This document shows, piece by piece, positions 10,264 to 21,399 of a DNA stretch of 42,017 bases. Every line of letters starts with the position of its first letter. Positions within the stretch are counted from its first letter, which is position 1. The notes under the pieces were generated by a model. That model was given only the letters and a program-made list of their open reading frames with translations, ran no database searches and had not been told where the DNA came from. Made by a program: the position numbers and the translations under genes. This stretch comes from Diplocarpon mali (Eukaryota; Ascomycota; Leotiomycetes; Helotiales; Drepanopezizaceae), in assembly GCA_024741835.1 (NCBI GenBank), contig JAENRP010000331.1, positions 1-42,017 of the forward strand. Direction: 5' to 3'.

Positions 10264-10693
10264 GAATTCGGAGTCTTTATCTTGTCAAACTTGTCAAAGC
10301 TATTTTTAAGTACAATGTCTTTAATACGAAAATATATTGGATATGTTGTGGCGCACAGGTGTCACAACACTATCAAGATCGAAACGTGATCCAGGTAGAG
10401 ACCTAGCTAGCTCTTCCTTCATGGTAGGAGGCTCGTGTGTTTAATTACCAGACAACAGGCATCGCTGGAAAGTTCAAAAAGGCTGCGTGTTATACCACAT
10501 GGTTGATCCTCGAATGCCGCTTTCGCAATTTTCTCCCTCCTCATTCACCAAGATATTGCAGGCAGCTGTGACCCATCCAAGCCCAACTCCGTCCGAATTC
10601 AGACACCATGCAATCCCCAATTGACCCAACAGATATCCAATTCCAGACTCACTCCCTGCATATCAATCCAAACTCCCTGTCTCAGTCATAATT
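10264..10693. other. Intergenic, 3' flank of the histidine kinase gene
   Basis: 430 bp, AT-richer, with no supported coding region; probably the kinase gene's 3' UTR and terminator region. Confidence 0.4.
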
Positions 10694-13600
10694 TTATCCC
10701 CTGAAAGCTGCCCGTCCTTCTCTCTTCAGATCATCCAACATACCCCGCAGCGCCTTCATCGCTACCGGCTTCGTCAGGAACAAGTCGACTCCACTACTGA
10801 AGGCCTCTTGCCTGGTGGCGGGATTTGCAGCGCCGGTGAGTGCGATCAATGCCACAGGCTGCAACCCACGTTCCTTCTCGAAGCGTCTGATGTGCCGCGA
10901 GGATTCTATGCCAGACATGACTGGCATCGAAATATCTGTAGAGAAGGATGATTAGAGGAGGAGTAAGGGGTATAGGGGGGTACGAACCCATGAAAATAAC
11001 ATCAAAAGCACCATCGCAGTCCTTATACGAATTCAAAGCCTCAAGACCGTTGATAGCCGTCGTATGCTCCAGCTTCAGTTTCCTCATCGTGGCAACCAGG
11101 AGCTTGAGATTGATTTCGTTATCCTCTACCAGGAGCACCCTCAACCCGTGTTTCTCTTCCTCTGCAAGAATTTTGCCATTTGCAAATGCCTGTTCAGACA
11201 TCTTTTCTAGCTCCTGCAATCTCGCACATTTCGTCTCGTCAGCCACCGGGTCATCAGGGACAACAGCAGGATATCCATGAATCCGGGCCGGTTCTTTTTT
11301 CAGAGGGGGTGGAACTGCGAAGTCCAAGTTGACAGAAGTAGGACTCATGCTGGAAAAGCCGAGAGAAAGGCCTGTTGTAGGTGTCTGGGGTTCGTTTTGA
11401 GGAGAGATCATTGACGTTTCCAAGGTTTGGCCATAGGAAGCCGTGCAAAAAGCTTGGTGAAGTATCTTCCCGATTTTATGCGGTCCAAATCTGCGTCGCG
11501 TCAACACTCATAATTTGAATTCACGAGTGAGTCAAGGGACTTACGGTTGCTGGAGGTAGAAGATCCTAAAACGCTGATGAGCATCGACCTTAGGCCCAGA
11601 ATGATACGAGTTTGTGAGAACAATCGCAACAGAATTTCCGGCATTCTTCGGGTGATTATCATAGTGATTCTGCAAGACCTGCTCCAACGTCTGCTCACTC
11701 CCAGTTTCCATGAAAACAATAACATCTGCATCTGAAGAATCGGATCCGGATGCGGTCAGGGCTTCCATGCCGAACCAGTCGACTAATATATCTTGGACTG
11801 TTGATTTGAGCATCATTGCAGCTTCAGAGTCCGAAGAAAGAATACCAGTAGGAGTCTCCGTAATGTCCGGATACCTATCGAAGCCCTCGAGACGGAACTT
11901 TAGTCCTTGCATGGCTGCCCGGCCTTCACTCACAACCTTCAAGTTGTCGGGTGTTGGCAAGCGCTCAGTCAACGGGATTCGAACTGTCACTTCGGTACCT
12001 GTTCCTGATTCGCTGACAAACTTGATTCTGCCTCCCAAGTCCTGGATGATCGCCTTGACAATACTCAATCCGAGGCCTGCTCCTGTAGCAAGCGAGTCTT
12101 CCTGTGTAAATGGTTTGTACAGCTGGTGCTTCAAGAACTCTTGCGAAATTCCTCTTCCAGAGTCTTTGATCTTTAAAACAATATTTGACCTGGACTTCTT
12201 ACTGTGAGATGCCACATCCTCTTCGATTTCTAAGCAAACGTTGACGAAACCAGCCTTAGTGTACTTCATCGCATTGCTGAAGAGATTCATGAGAATTCGT
12301 CGCCACGCTCCGGCATCAATTTCAAATGTCCAGTTAGATCGCCACTGTATATCGACAATGACAGTCACTGCAGGTTCGGTGGAGCCCGTTGACACTTGCC
12401 GACGATGGCCAGCTAGGCCCAAGGCCTTCTTACTGACGCCCTGCCCTGTGTAGATACTCTCAATAACTTCTTCGGATAGGATACAGATATCTGCCTTTTC
12501 TTCTCCTTCATCAGCAACACTCTCTCGTCTACCCGACTCCTTGGATCGCTTCTTCGGCACTCTTTTCCGATTTTTTGTCTTTCGGTTTACCTTTGAAAAA
12601 TCAAGAACGTGGTTGATCGTGTCTAGAAGTACCTTTCCGCTTGCAGAAATGTTGCCGACCATATCGGTCTGTATTTCAGTCATTGATGTTTCCTGCAGAA
12701 ATTCGACACTAGCCAGAACACCATGAAGCGGCGATCGGAGCTCATGGGAAATACTCGAAATGAAATCCGTCTTCATCTTCGACAGAACCTGAGCCGAGAG
12801 TCGAGAAATCTCAGCCATCGTACTGTTGCCAAAAGCAGCCAGATAGGTAATATCCTCTATTGGACAGAGTGTACGGATATCGCTGGTAGACCACTTCAAC
12901 ATAATTAGCTCAGTTTGCTTCAGTATTCAAGGACTTGAGATTTTTCCATCTGCAGACATGGTCCCAAGACTTGTACTCTGAACAGATATGAAGATATCAG
13001 AACATCTAGGTGAGATTTTATACATACAATCAAAGAGCCAGAGAACCATCTCTCACGGCTCGAGTCCCATAATGGAAACCAGAACACGCTCCTGGCCCCA
13101 GGGAGGACTTTGAGTATCGCCGCCGCTTCTTGTTCTCTGGAAATTCGCTTTCGACGGGAGAAGTTCTCTAGTAAGTGCTTGCCTGCGTCAGAGCTACCTT
13201 GGACGTCTTTACAGCTCGAGGCCGGGTTTTGGTCGGAGTCGCTTGATGAATAGGTACCGTCACCGTCAAAATTGAATACTTTACCATGCGGGTATCGTTT
13301 GAGAAGCTTTCTTATGATACATTCCGGCATCCGCTTCTGTTCTTCATAAAAATCATGTCCTTTCAGGCTGGATCTACGACGAGTAGAGAATCCCAGAATG
13401 TTACAAAACTTTTCCGTGTTTTTCGCAGAAGATAGAGTTTTTGCTTCTCCATCGGTGCCTGAAGATTGTCGTGCCAGGTCGTCCTCGCTTGTAATTACCG
13501 GATCCCCAGGAAGCTGGCCGGCACGGAAAGCCTCAGGAGCTTCCTCTTCGGTCACCTCTTTCTTCGAACTATCGCCGAAGGAACCAACACTAGCGTCGTA

Positions 13601-14990
13601 GTAGATTACGCCCTCGACGCCGATGGCTTCTCGAATGAGATTACTGGCTCGAGCAAAGACATCTTTTACATCGGGTGACAAAACATCGTTCTGCAAATCT
13701 CCAGACAAGTCGGGAAGGACAGGATTGGGTGGGAGGTCAAACGAAACAGAATTTTGCTTTTCCGAATCAGGCGTAAGGTCAGTAGCATTTTCGTCGAGCG
13801 TTGTGACGGAGCTATTCCGGTCACGCCATGACCGAGATACCCGGGTCGATGGTACTGTACTTGTGTCCGCCGAAGAAAAAAGTGAGTTTTCTCTATATAT
13901 CGGCGGTCGAGCCAATGGCGCTGGCAATGGTGCTGAATAACGTGTGCGATCTGAGCTTGTGGTATCATTTCTGGGGATCGGAGGTCTTCCATCTCCAAGC
14001 TCCCTATCTCCTCGGTCGATCGTAGACAATGAAACAGATGATGGAGATTGGTGAATGGAAGTGCTCATCAGAGTCTGATCTGCCAATCCATTCAGTCCGT
14101 TTCGCGAGAAGTAGTCGGTTTCTTCCTGCACACCGAACTCTGCGTCGGCTTGTTTGTCAAGGGGAGTATTATCTACAATACTTCGCTTCCTCAATGCCGC
14201 ATGTTGGTATTTGTGCCCAGTCTCGAGCCACCACTCTCTCAGAGTACTTTTACCTTCAATGAACAACCCGATCGCCTTTATCATTCTCTCTGCTCGGTAT
14301 TGCTGCCGTTTGACTCTTCTAGATTCCAGATAGTCCATCACTGTCACGGCCATGTCCGATAGAAACTGTTGTTCATCCTCATTCAACCTCTCACGAGGTT
14401 CATCATCAGCCACGATATATTGCCCGACAACGACATTGTGTTCTGGGGAGATGAGGGGTGCGCAGGCAATAGCCTTCAGGTATGGAGGTCCAACAACAGA
14501 CGGCTCATCCTTGAATTTATCGTCGCTTCTCAAGTCTCCACAGAGGAAAACAGCAGGTGCATCGGATTGCTCGAACACCCTCCTCAGCTCAGAACTAAAG
14601 CCCGTATGCCTCAGAATCGCACCCTCTCCGTGCCATAGATTATCGCTCTCATCGTCGTCTCTCTGCAGGCTGAGCTCTCGAGTTGCCTCAGCCAGCACAT
14701 ATTCCGTGCCTCGCGTCGACAAAGTTATGATTCCCCGTTTACAATTTATGCGTAAACAGCCGAGTTGCGCAAATGCGGTCAAAGTCGGATCACTCGAGGC
14801 TTTCTTGCGGGTAGGCTCCTCGCCCTCGCTTTTTGAGGAGCTACGGGCAGTGGGAGGTATGTAGTATCTTCGAAAACAATCTGTCAGCGGATGTAGAGAT
14901 GATGCTTTTACCACAGCCGGCCTACCTGAAGACCTCGCGATCGCGAGCGGAGGTTGAACATTTGGACGCCGTACATCTTGATGTGGACAT
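10694..14990 (-). CDS. Hybrid sensor histidine kinase/response regulator, five exons
   Basis: Exons 14990-14926, 14867-13028, 12893-11545, 11490-10988 and 10935-10694 give 1332 residues. The kinase autophosphorylates on His and passes phosphate to its own receiver Asp, usually feeding an Hpt relay such as the one above fungal Hog1. Domains: GAF at about 55-205; a second, interrupted GAF-like region at about 430-680; HisKA with H685 in S-I-S-H-E-L-R-S-P-L-H-G; HATPase with N842, G1 at 879-885 (D-S-G-R-G-I-S) and G2 at 906-912 (G-A-G-L-G-L-S); receiver with E1207, D1208, phosphoacceptor D1253, T1286 and K1308. No membrane segment is seen, so it should be cytosolic. The first exon restores R-D-R-E-V-F-R-Y-Y; its 58-bp intron has a CTGAC branch site. 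D1253 is split by the last intron. The 134-bp intron at 12894-13027 is the least certain. Confidence 0.88.
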
Positions 14991-15540
14991 CTTGCAGAGC
15001 ACTAAGACACTCACTATCGATAAGCAACGCAGAGAGGAGGAATCAGAATACGAGAACCATGATAACAGCGCTAGCCGATGGGTTAAGCAGCTTCGAGAGA
15101 GTAGAGAAAGTTGAGGTTAATCGATGTACTCTCCCGATCTCTGCAGGAAGCATTGGATCCTTGCTTACCCCATCCTTCAAGAACTAATTACGGTGTGATG
15201 ACTGTGCCACAAGACGAACGAGTCTAAATCGAAGGTACGTAGTTAAATGAGTGCAAGCCCGACTTTGGAAGGGGACCGAAGGCACTCGAATGGATTGGAC
15301 GATGGCTGAGGGCAAGATGTCTTTATCTTGGGTTGTTCGTACAACCTGGGAGCTTCACCACCGCCTGCGTTACTGAGGGTGAGGGGTGTGATCACGTGCT
15401 TGGCTCTATTCTTCTTTCCCTATGAAAACATTGAATTCGAGCACGAGGAATGCGCTCTGTCTAGAACGCCAGAAAAGGACGGACTCTGCTCTTAATTATG
15501 AACAAGCCCCCCAGGCCCCAGGCATCTCTAAGTGACTTTA
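14991..15540 (-). promoter_or_regulatory. Upstream region of the histidine kinase gene
   Basis: Non-coding sequence of normal composition between the kinase start codon and the AT-rich block. It includes a CACGTG E-box within GATCACGTGC near 15391. Individual elements are not proven. Confidence 0.3.
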
Positions 15541-16372
15541 TCATAGCGGTTCAATGTGGGTCTTGTGCTTATGCTGCATCGGATTTTTCCCAATTAATAT
15601 GCTATGTTAGTTCCAAACTATATAGCGCAAGCGGGAAACGCTATACTAAATTTTAATATACAAAGCGAAAACTAGTCTTAAAACTCGTGCCTGTACAATT
15701 TAGCCTAACATGTTTATATTTCCCGATTTCTTTGATGAGAGTTTAACCCATATCTTAGTCGATCGTTATTCCCTCGAGGCCTTAGGCGAGTACATTCTCG
15801 AGAAGGTGCTTAGAGAAATAGAGTCGCCTTAAGTACTCTATTCTTAGACAAGCCATTCTCGCTAATGTCGGCTACTAATTTAGTTACTACTAGGCATCTT
15901 CTTTGTCTTTGGCAGCTTTTAAACTGTAACCCTTCTTGGCTTTTACAAAAATCTTCGATATGTATTCTTTTTCCTCCTTATATATTATAACCCGGCTCTT
16001 TCCCCTCTATATCCTATGTTAAGCCTTTCCTCTAGTCGTAGGTATATATTTGAGTAATCCTAAAGTACGCAAGTAGAGTCGAAAGTAGAGGGTATTTCTA
16101 AAAGATGTAGTATGAAAAATTATTTATTCCGAGCCTTTCGAAAGTTCTGGATTCATTCGACTCACGTTTCAATTGTTCGTAGTCGAAAAGACTCGATCTC
16201 GGCTCTGTAGACTCTTAAAAGAGCTTGAGGTTTATAGGAGACACCGCGTACAGGTGTTGAGTCGTCGTCTCCCGTGCTGCATCATTCCAACAGGGGAAAA
16301 GCGTAGTAAAGTTGAAGATTATATTGTTAGTGTCATACACTCTTAAGAGATGTGTGTTCTATGATTCAAAAG
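15541..16372. other. AT-rich edge of the repeat block, unclassified remnants
   Basis: Composition changes here from gene-like to AT-rich. No intact gene. A minus-strand stretch at about 15640-15950 keeps a protein-like frame interrupted by TAA/TAG (for example F-S-K-H-L-L-E-N-V-L-A and G-Q-T-L-I-K-E-I-G-K-Y, with stops where Gln is likely). This looks like a mutated, unidentified coding sequence. Confidence 0.4.
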
Positions 16373-16619
16373 TGTTGCAGGTATGCCCGTCACATGTTTG
16401 TCATATGATCTGTCACATGACACATCATACACATGATATGTTATATGACTTGCCACATGACTTAGCGGCTTCGCTAAGAAGCCCGCTTACCTTAAGTAGC
16501 TCGTAGTTAGAGAGCTCTTATGAATCAAGATACCTAATATCGTCGTTTGCACTTTATACTTCTTTATGCCCTCTTCTAGTTTACTATCAAGTTCACTATT
16601 AGAGAACCTTATTGCTATA
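16373..16619 (+). repeat. Putative 5' LTR of Copia-A
   Basis: Starts TGTTGCAGG and ends TTGCTATA (probably a mutated ..CA end) immediately before the primer-binding site, 247 bp. The left part carries an array of CACATGA/CATATGA motifs (16390-16462), followed by a perfect 7-bp stem hairpin (CTTAGCG-GCTT-CGCTAAG, 16461-16478). No second copy exists in the window to prove the ends. Confidence 0.5.
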
Positions 16620-16632
16620 GGTTATGAGCCCC
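16620..16632 (+). other. Copia primer-binding site (initiator tRNA-Met, half-tRNA type)
   Basis: GGTTATGAGCCCC directly follows the LTR. It is complementary to the anticodon stem-loop region of eukaryotic initiator tRNA-Met (GGGCTCATAACC), the priming mode known from Drosophila copia. Confidence 0.6.
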
Positions 16633-16839
16633 GTATGCCTATGAATAGCATTCGACAAATTCCATTAATTAGAGTCTCCTTTACAAATGAAAAGGCTGAT
16701 TGATATTTTAAGTTTTACTTAACTAATAATGTATAATAAGCGTTATTTTAATAATAAAACAGTGGCTACTCCCCTTTTAAAGCGCTATATAATAATCTAA
16801 GCTTATATAAGATTCGTTACTATAGCTGAATCATTAGGA

Positions 16840-18857
16840 CTAATAGCTGAGATTACCAGCTTAATTACTAAAAGTACTCTACTGCCTGAATCACCTAATT
16901 TTAAAGGGACTGATATATAGTACCTTAAACTCGAATTTAATAGTTTATCTCCTCCTCCTCCTCCTTCTTTACCCTCTCCTTTCGATAACTCTATATATAA
17001 ATATACAAATAAGATATCGTTATTATCTTCGGCTGCCCTTAGCCTCCTTAAGTCTTAAAAGCTTAAAGGCGCAAAGGACTATAGCTAGTAGAGGAATAAG
17101 GTTTTAAACCTTGCAAAGTCAAACGCCTTAACTATGCATCTCTATATAAAAGCTAGAATATATACTCTACTTAAGGTTGACTTATAGGACCATTCTATTA
17201 TACTTAAGGAAAAGGATAATTAGATTAAATAGGAAGCTAAGGAATCTTAAATAAAGCTTACTATTATACTTAATTGCAAACTAGGCCTATTAGCTTATAC
17301 AAAAGGCGACAAATCTGCCTTAGATATATAGGAAGCTTTTTAAAAATAGTATAAAGGATCTGGAATAGTGCTTGAATATAACGCTATATAGACCTACGTT
17401 ACTATTAAATATAACGATTTCAATTTATTCGAAGCTTACGTCGTCGCTTTCAGGCTTTTAATTACTAAATTAGAAGCTCTCGACTCTGCCTCTCCCTTTT
17501 ATTAGCATCCTATTATATTTATTACTAGCTGTTCTAATAGGTGGCCCATTTGGGCAGATCGATAACGCTCTAACCTTCGCTTAGCTATAGCAGCTAGACG
17601 AAAATCAGAGATTACGCTTGAAGCTCTTATTAAAGATATTACTAACGAAGCTTAAGCCTTATAGAGTTTAAAAATGAATAGAACTATCTTATATAGTAAT
17701 AAATCAGTTGGTAAGCCGTATTCCTCTAACTATAAGAAGTCAGAAAATAAGGGAGGTTTTAAAGACTTAAAGAAGAGCACCTTTAGGAATACTACTACCT
17801 CTTCCCTTAACTTCCCTTATCCTTATTATAAGTAACCAAAGCTATACTATAAGGCAGAAGATTGCTTCGCAATTAATAAATCGAAAAGAGAGGCTTAGGA
17901 GAAGGATTTAGGGAAGAAGTACGTATTTCGTCACCTTAAAGGCAAGGACGATAAGTCCTTGCTATTATTATCACCAAAAGGCAAGAAGCCTTTTAAGAAG
18001 ATTCAGAAGGAAGACGAAGAGTCAGATAATAACCTCTTTAGGCATACTATGCTATTACTAACCCTAGGGCCAATTTTCACTCGCAAGCTAGGCCTAGGAG
18101 TCAATTTATCACTAGGGCCAATTTCCACTCGCAGGCCGGGCCTAGGACTTAGTTCTTCTACCTCTTGCTTCTTATTAAAATTGAGGAATCATTAGCTATA
18201 TAATATAGGTACTAATAAGTACGTCTCTAATAATCTCTCTAAGTTCACTTCCTATACTACTTAAGATAATCTACCCTCCTTAAGTACAGTTAATAGATCT
18301 ATTCAACCTTTTAGCATTAGCACTTGTAAAGTCAATGCACTTAAATCCAATAGAAAGGTGTATATTCTTAAGTTAATTAATACTCTTTATATACCTTAAT
18401 CACCTATTTGCCTATACTTAAGTAGTAAACTTAATAAAATCAAAGGCTTCTATCGAAATAGTAAGCTATTCCTATTTAATAAGAAGGAAATTTGCATTAT
18501 TGATAATAATATATATATTAATAAGGAATAGTCTTCTACTAACTCCTTTGGTTATATAAGTGGATATGCTCTTTTAGCTACTATTGAGAATAGACCTCTT
18601 AATATTAAGCTCTAGTACCGTCGATTAGGCCACGCTAGCTTATAAATAGTCAGAAAGACTTAATCTGCTATTATTAATATGCAGATTAAGGAAATAAAAT
18701 TAGGAAAGATGCGAATTTGCGCTCCTTATAAGAAAGGCAGACCTCTCTAATATATTAATAAACGTTTAGCTTGCCCTCGACTTATAAAGGCACTTGATAA
18801 GCTATATATCGATATAGTTTATTTAAAGCCAACTAGCTTTAACGGTTATTATTATGC
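16840..18857 (+). pseudogene. Copia-A gag-protease-integrase reading frame, RIP-broken
   Basis: Reading through the stops gives a Copia polyprotein. Gag lies at about 16850-17900 (starting near S-P-N-F-K-G-T-D) with a degraded zinc knuckle near 17845-17875 (Y-Y-K-A-E-D-C-F). A protease-like stretch is near 18200 (Y-N-I-G-T-N-K-Y-V-S-N-N-L). The GAG-pre-integrase motif is at about 18615-18660 (Y-R-R-L-G-H-A-S-L), followed by I-C-A-P-Y-K-K-G-R and the first integrase Asp in L-Y-I-D-I-V-Y near 18805. Most stops are TAG/TAA where Gln or Trp is expected. The segment 17959-18195 is the longest unbroken part and contains two copies of the 23-bp near-palindrome. Confidence 0.75.
18079..18149 (+). repeat. 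Near-palindromic 23-bp motif, copies 1-2, in a 48-bp tandem pair
   Basis: Copies at 18079-18101 and 18127-18149, inside Copia-A's gag-protease linker. Arms are ACTCGCAGGCC and GGCCTAGGAGT around one base, with two mismatched positions between the arms. Part of a 48-bp direct duplication in the same reading frame. Confidence 0.8.
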
Positions 18858-19073
18858 TTAAGTGAGTCGGCGCAGTAGGTATAGGAAACTTCTAAAGGTC
18901 GATAGTCGATATATTAGTAAGAGTTAAGGAAGGAAGGTTACCCCTTTCTTCCTTATAGCTATATATATATTAATATCCTACTAACTAAGTAGTAGGGTTA
19001 TATGATAATATATTAAAGTAATAGCTATATTACCTATCTTAATACCTTTACTTAGACCTTACTCTAATTGACT
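18858..19073 (-). repeat. LTR-like sequence, probable 3' LTR of Copia-B
   Basis: On the minus strand it begins TGTAAGTC at 19073, has a TATATATATA box and ends near ACTTAA at about 18858, so its ends are roughly inverted. It lies downstream of the minus-strand Copia reverse transcriptase. No other copy is present and the polypurine tract is not evident, so the ends are provisional. Confidence 0.35.
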
Positions 19074-19182
19074 TACAATTAGGAAAATAATAACTATCCT
19101 TTTGCGCTAATCCAACTCCTAGGTATCTCTTTAAATTAAAAACAATTAATTAATAGCAACCTCTATTGAAATCACTAATCCT

Positions 19183-19332
19183 ACTTATAGGGCGGGACTA
19201 AGAGTCAAATTTTCTAAAAGATATTCCTTTATAAGACCATATGACTTGATTTGCGGTCTAGGCCTAGGAGTCGATTTAAAAACTTTCCTTTATAAGACTA
19301 TATGACCTAACTCGCAGGGTAGGCCTAGGAGT
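19183..19332 (+). repeat. Near-palindromic 23-bp motif, copies 3-5
   Basis: Copies at 19183-19205, 19249-19271 and 19310-19332, in the region between the LTR-like sequence and the Copia-B RNase H end. Copies 4 and 5 share the longer flank TATAAGACYATATGAC, so a roughly 61-66 bp unit has been duplicated in tandem. Confidence 0.8.
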
Positions 19333-19339
19333 CGTCCTT

Positions 19340-21065
19340 AAGCTTACTAAGCCCCTACTATCTTTTATAACCTTAATATATTTTTAAACGCTTTAAACTT
19401 TGCAACTATCTTTAATAGCTTTATAAATCCATTTGCTACTATTCGATCAATTAGGATATAGGTAATTGATAACTTATTCTTTATAATAAGGTCGCAGATA
19501 AAGTGGTAGGTAATATCGATATATTTCGATCGCTTATATAAGTATAGATTCTTTATAAGTGCAATCGCCCTTATATTATTTGCTTAAAGATTAATATAGT
19601 TCCTATCTTATCTAATATACTTAGCGAAACCTATATCTTTTAAAACTTAAGCGATCTATAATCCTTACTTGCAATTTAATAATATTAATATATATTTAGC
19701 CTTAGTACTTGCGGTAGCTACTGATTTCTACTTCCTACTTCCTTATAATATAGGTCTACCATATAGTACTACTATACTTCTAAATATACTTTTCCAACCT
19801 TTAATATTTGCCTAGTTGGAATCGGTATATACCTTAAGCTTTGCGCTTATATATTTCATTAGTCTGTATCTTACCTTTTATATAATTATCAATCGAAGGT
19901 ACCTTTTAAGTCGCTTAACTGCATTCTTATATTAAATCGTCAGATCCTTTAGGTTCTGATTAAGTTACTTAATAATAAAGGCGATATCTAGTCTTATATA
20001 TACTATAGTATATATAATCGCTCTAATATCCTATTAATACTTCTTTAAATCTCCTCTTTGCTTATTTTCATTAATAGGCTTTAACTTATTATACTTTCCT
20101 TTAATTGGAGTACGCTTTAGCTTAAAGTTAAAAGTATAAGTAGAGAGTCCTATTCGGTCTAGGATCTTCTTAATATATTGCTCTTAATTTAACTAGAGTT
20201 CTTAAGTAAAGCGGTTCCTTATGACGCAGATGCTAAGGATCTTATAAATTCCCCCTAGATCCTTAGTATTAAAACGTTTCCGAATCATTATAAAGAATCA
20301 ATTTAATTAAGTGGTTGTTTTTATAGCTATAGCAATATTATTAATATATAAGAGCAACTTAATTCTACGCTTAGTATAGGTAAAAAGATAAGGGTTAGCT
20401 AGGCTTTAAATGAATCCTATTTCTATTAAAGTAGAGCTATATAAGAGGTTTTAATTATAAGCTGATTATTTAAGCCTATAGATACTGTAGAGTATATAAA
20501 GAGAGTGGCTAGCGCGTATAGGAATACTATTAGGTCAGGAGAGAAAAATCCGTTCCTTTATAATCGCTTTAGTAAATGTATTTTTAATATCGTACTATTT
20601 GCATTTAAGGTCCTTAGCAGCTACTATTGCTATAAATATGCAAAGGGTATCTATGCGAACTATTAGCGCAAATGTATCGAAGTAGTCTTTTCTATACTAT
20701 TAAGAGAAGCCCTTAGCTATAAGCCTTACTTTATAACATTTTAAGGTTCTATTTGCATATATCTTAATTGTAAAGACCTACTTTGTTAATACTAGGTTTA
20801 TATCCTTTGGCATCAGTTCCTCTATTTATATACTATTTATAATAAGAGAGCTTATCTCCTCTTAGATTGCCTCACTTTATACTGCTCTATTCTCTAGATC
20901 GTTAATAGCTTTATTATATATCTTTAGAAGAGAGATTTTCATTATCCTCTTAATAGCTAGGAATATATTATCTTTATTAAAGCTCTATTGAAGTTCAAGC
21001 TTATAGATCCTATGCGCTATTATAGCTTAAATACGCTTAGACTCGCGTTCGTCTAAGGTATCTTC
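19340..21065 (-). pseudogene. Copia-B reverse transcriptase-RNase H, degenerate
   Basis: The minus strand read through stops gives a Copia reverse transcriptase starting near 21060 and ending near 19345. Landmarks are A-I-Q-E-E-I-S-S-L-I (about 20865), T-K-Q-V-F-T-I-K (about 20780), R-L-I-A-K-G-F-S-Q-Q-Y (about 20710) and Y-I-N-N-I at 20334-20355, where the catalytic Y-V-D-D is expected. RNase H follows, with S-V-A-T-A-S-T-K-A-K-Y (about 19730) and R-S-K-Y-I-D-I-T-Y-H-F-I (about 19530). Both catalytic Asp are Asn. Orientation is opposite to Copia-A. The upstream end is cut by the Gypsy-3 LTR at 21066. Confidence 0.8.
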
Positions 21066-21317
21066 TGTTACGACTTGCTCTCGAGCGTACAGAAGGCGAG
21101 AATTGAATGACGCTAACTATATTACCTTAAGAGGTACGCTATGTAATTGAGAAGAAAAGATAAAGGAGAGAGAGCCTTTAGTAGAGCTCCTCCAAAATAA
21201 GTACAAGTGCTTTACTAGCGTATACGTGATCCAGCCACCTTGCTACCTTAGCGTACACCTGACTTTATGCACCTAACCGATACGTGATATAACCGTATAT
21301 ATGATATAGCCGTAATA
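21066..21317 (-). repeat. 3' LTR of Gypsy-3
   Basis: 252 bp with inverted ends: TGTTAC on the plus strand at 21066 and GTAATA at 21312-21317 (GTAACA before mutation). It directly follows the element's polypurine tract. The partner LTR is outside the window. Confidence 0.65.
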
Positions 21318-21353
21318 CTACCTCCCCCCTTTGAAAAACTGCGCCTGCGCAGT
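21318..21353 (-). other. Polypurine tract of Gypsy-3 with preceding hairpin
   Basis: On the minus strand AAAGGGGGGAGGTAG (21332-21318) directly precedes the 3' LTR and is identical to the tract of Gypsy-1. Just before it, 21353-21338 forms a perfect 7-bp stem (ACTGCGC-AG-GCGCAGT on the minus strand) with a 2-base loop. Confidence 0.75.
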
Positions 21354-21399
21354 TGTATCTATAGGCGTATTATCCTCTAAGTCCCTATAATCGTCAACT

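Larger units (their letters stand above)
16373..18857 (+). mobile_element. Ty1/Copia retrotransposon 5' half (Copia-A), degenerate
   Basis: Contains a 5' LTR, a half-tRNA-type primer site, gag, protease and the start of integrase, in Copia order. It breaks off inside integrase at about 18857, where sequence of a different LTR in the opposite orientation begins. Reverse transcriptase and the 3' LTR of this copy are not in the window. In-frame TAA and TAG codons are numerous throughout. Confidence 0.75.

Noticed and set aside
11710..12207. 165-codon plus-strand frame
   Set aside because: Antisense shadow of the HATPase region of the histidine kinase, whose motifs are complete on the minus strand.
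14352..14864. 170-codon plus-strand frame
   Set aside because: Antisense shadow of the GAF-containing exon of the kinase.
15605..16619. A 1-kb Copia LTR starting at TGTTAG (15605)
   Set aside because: The region lacks other LTR features and contains coding-like remnants on the opposite strand. TGTTGCAGG at 16373 gives a more usual length.
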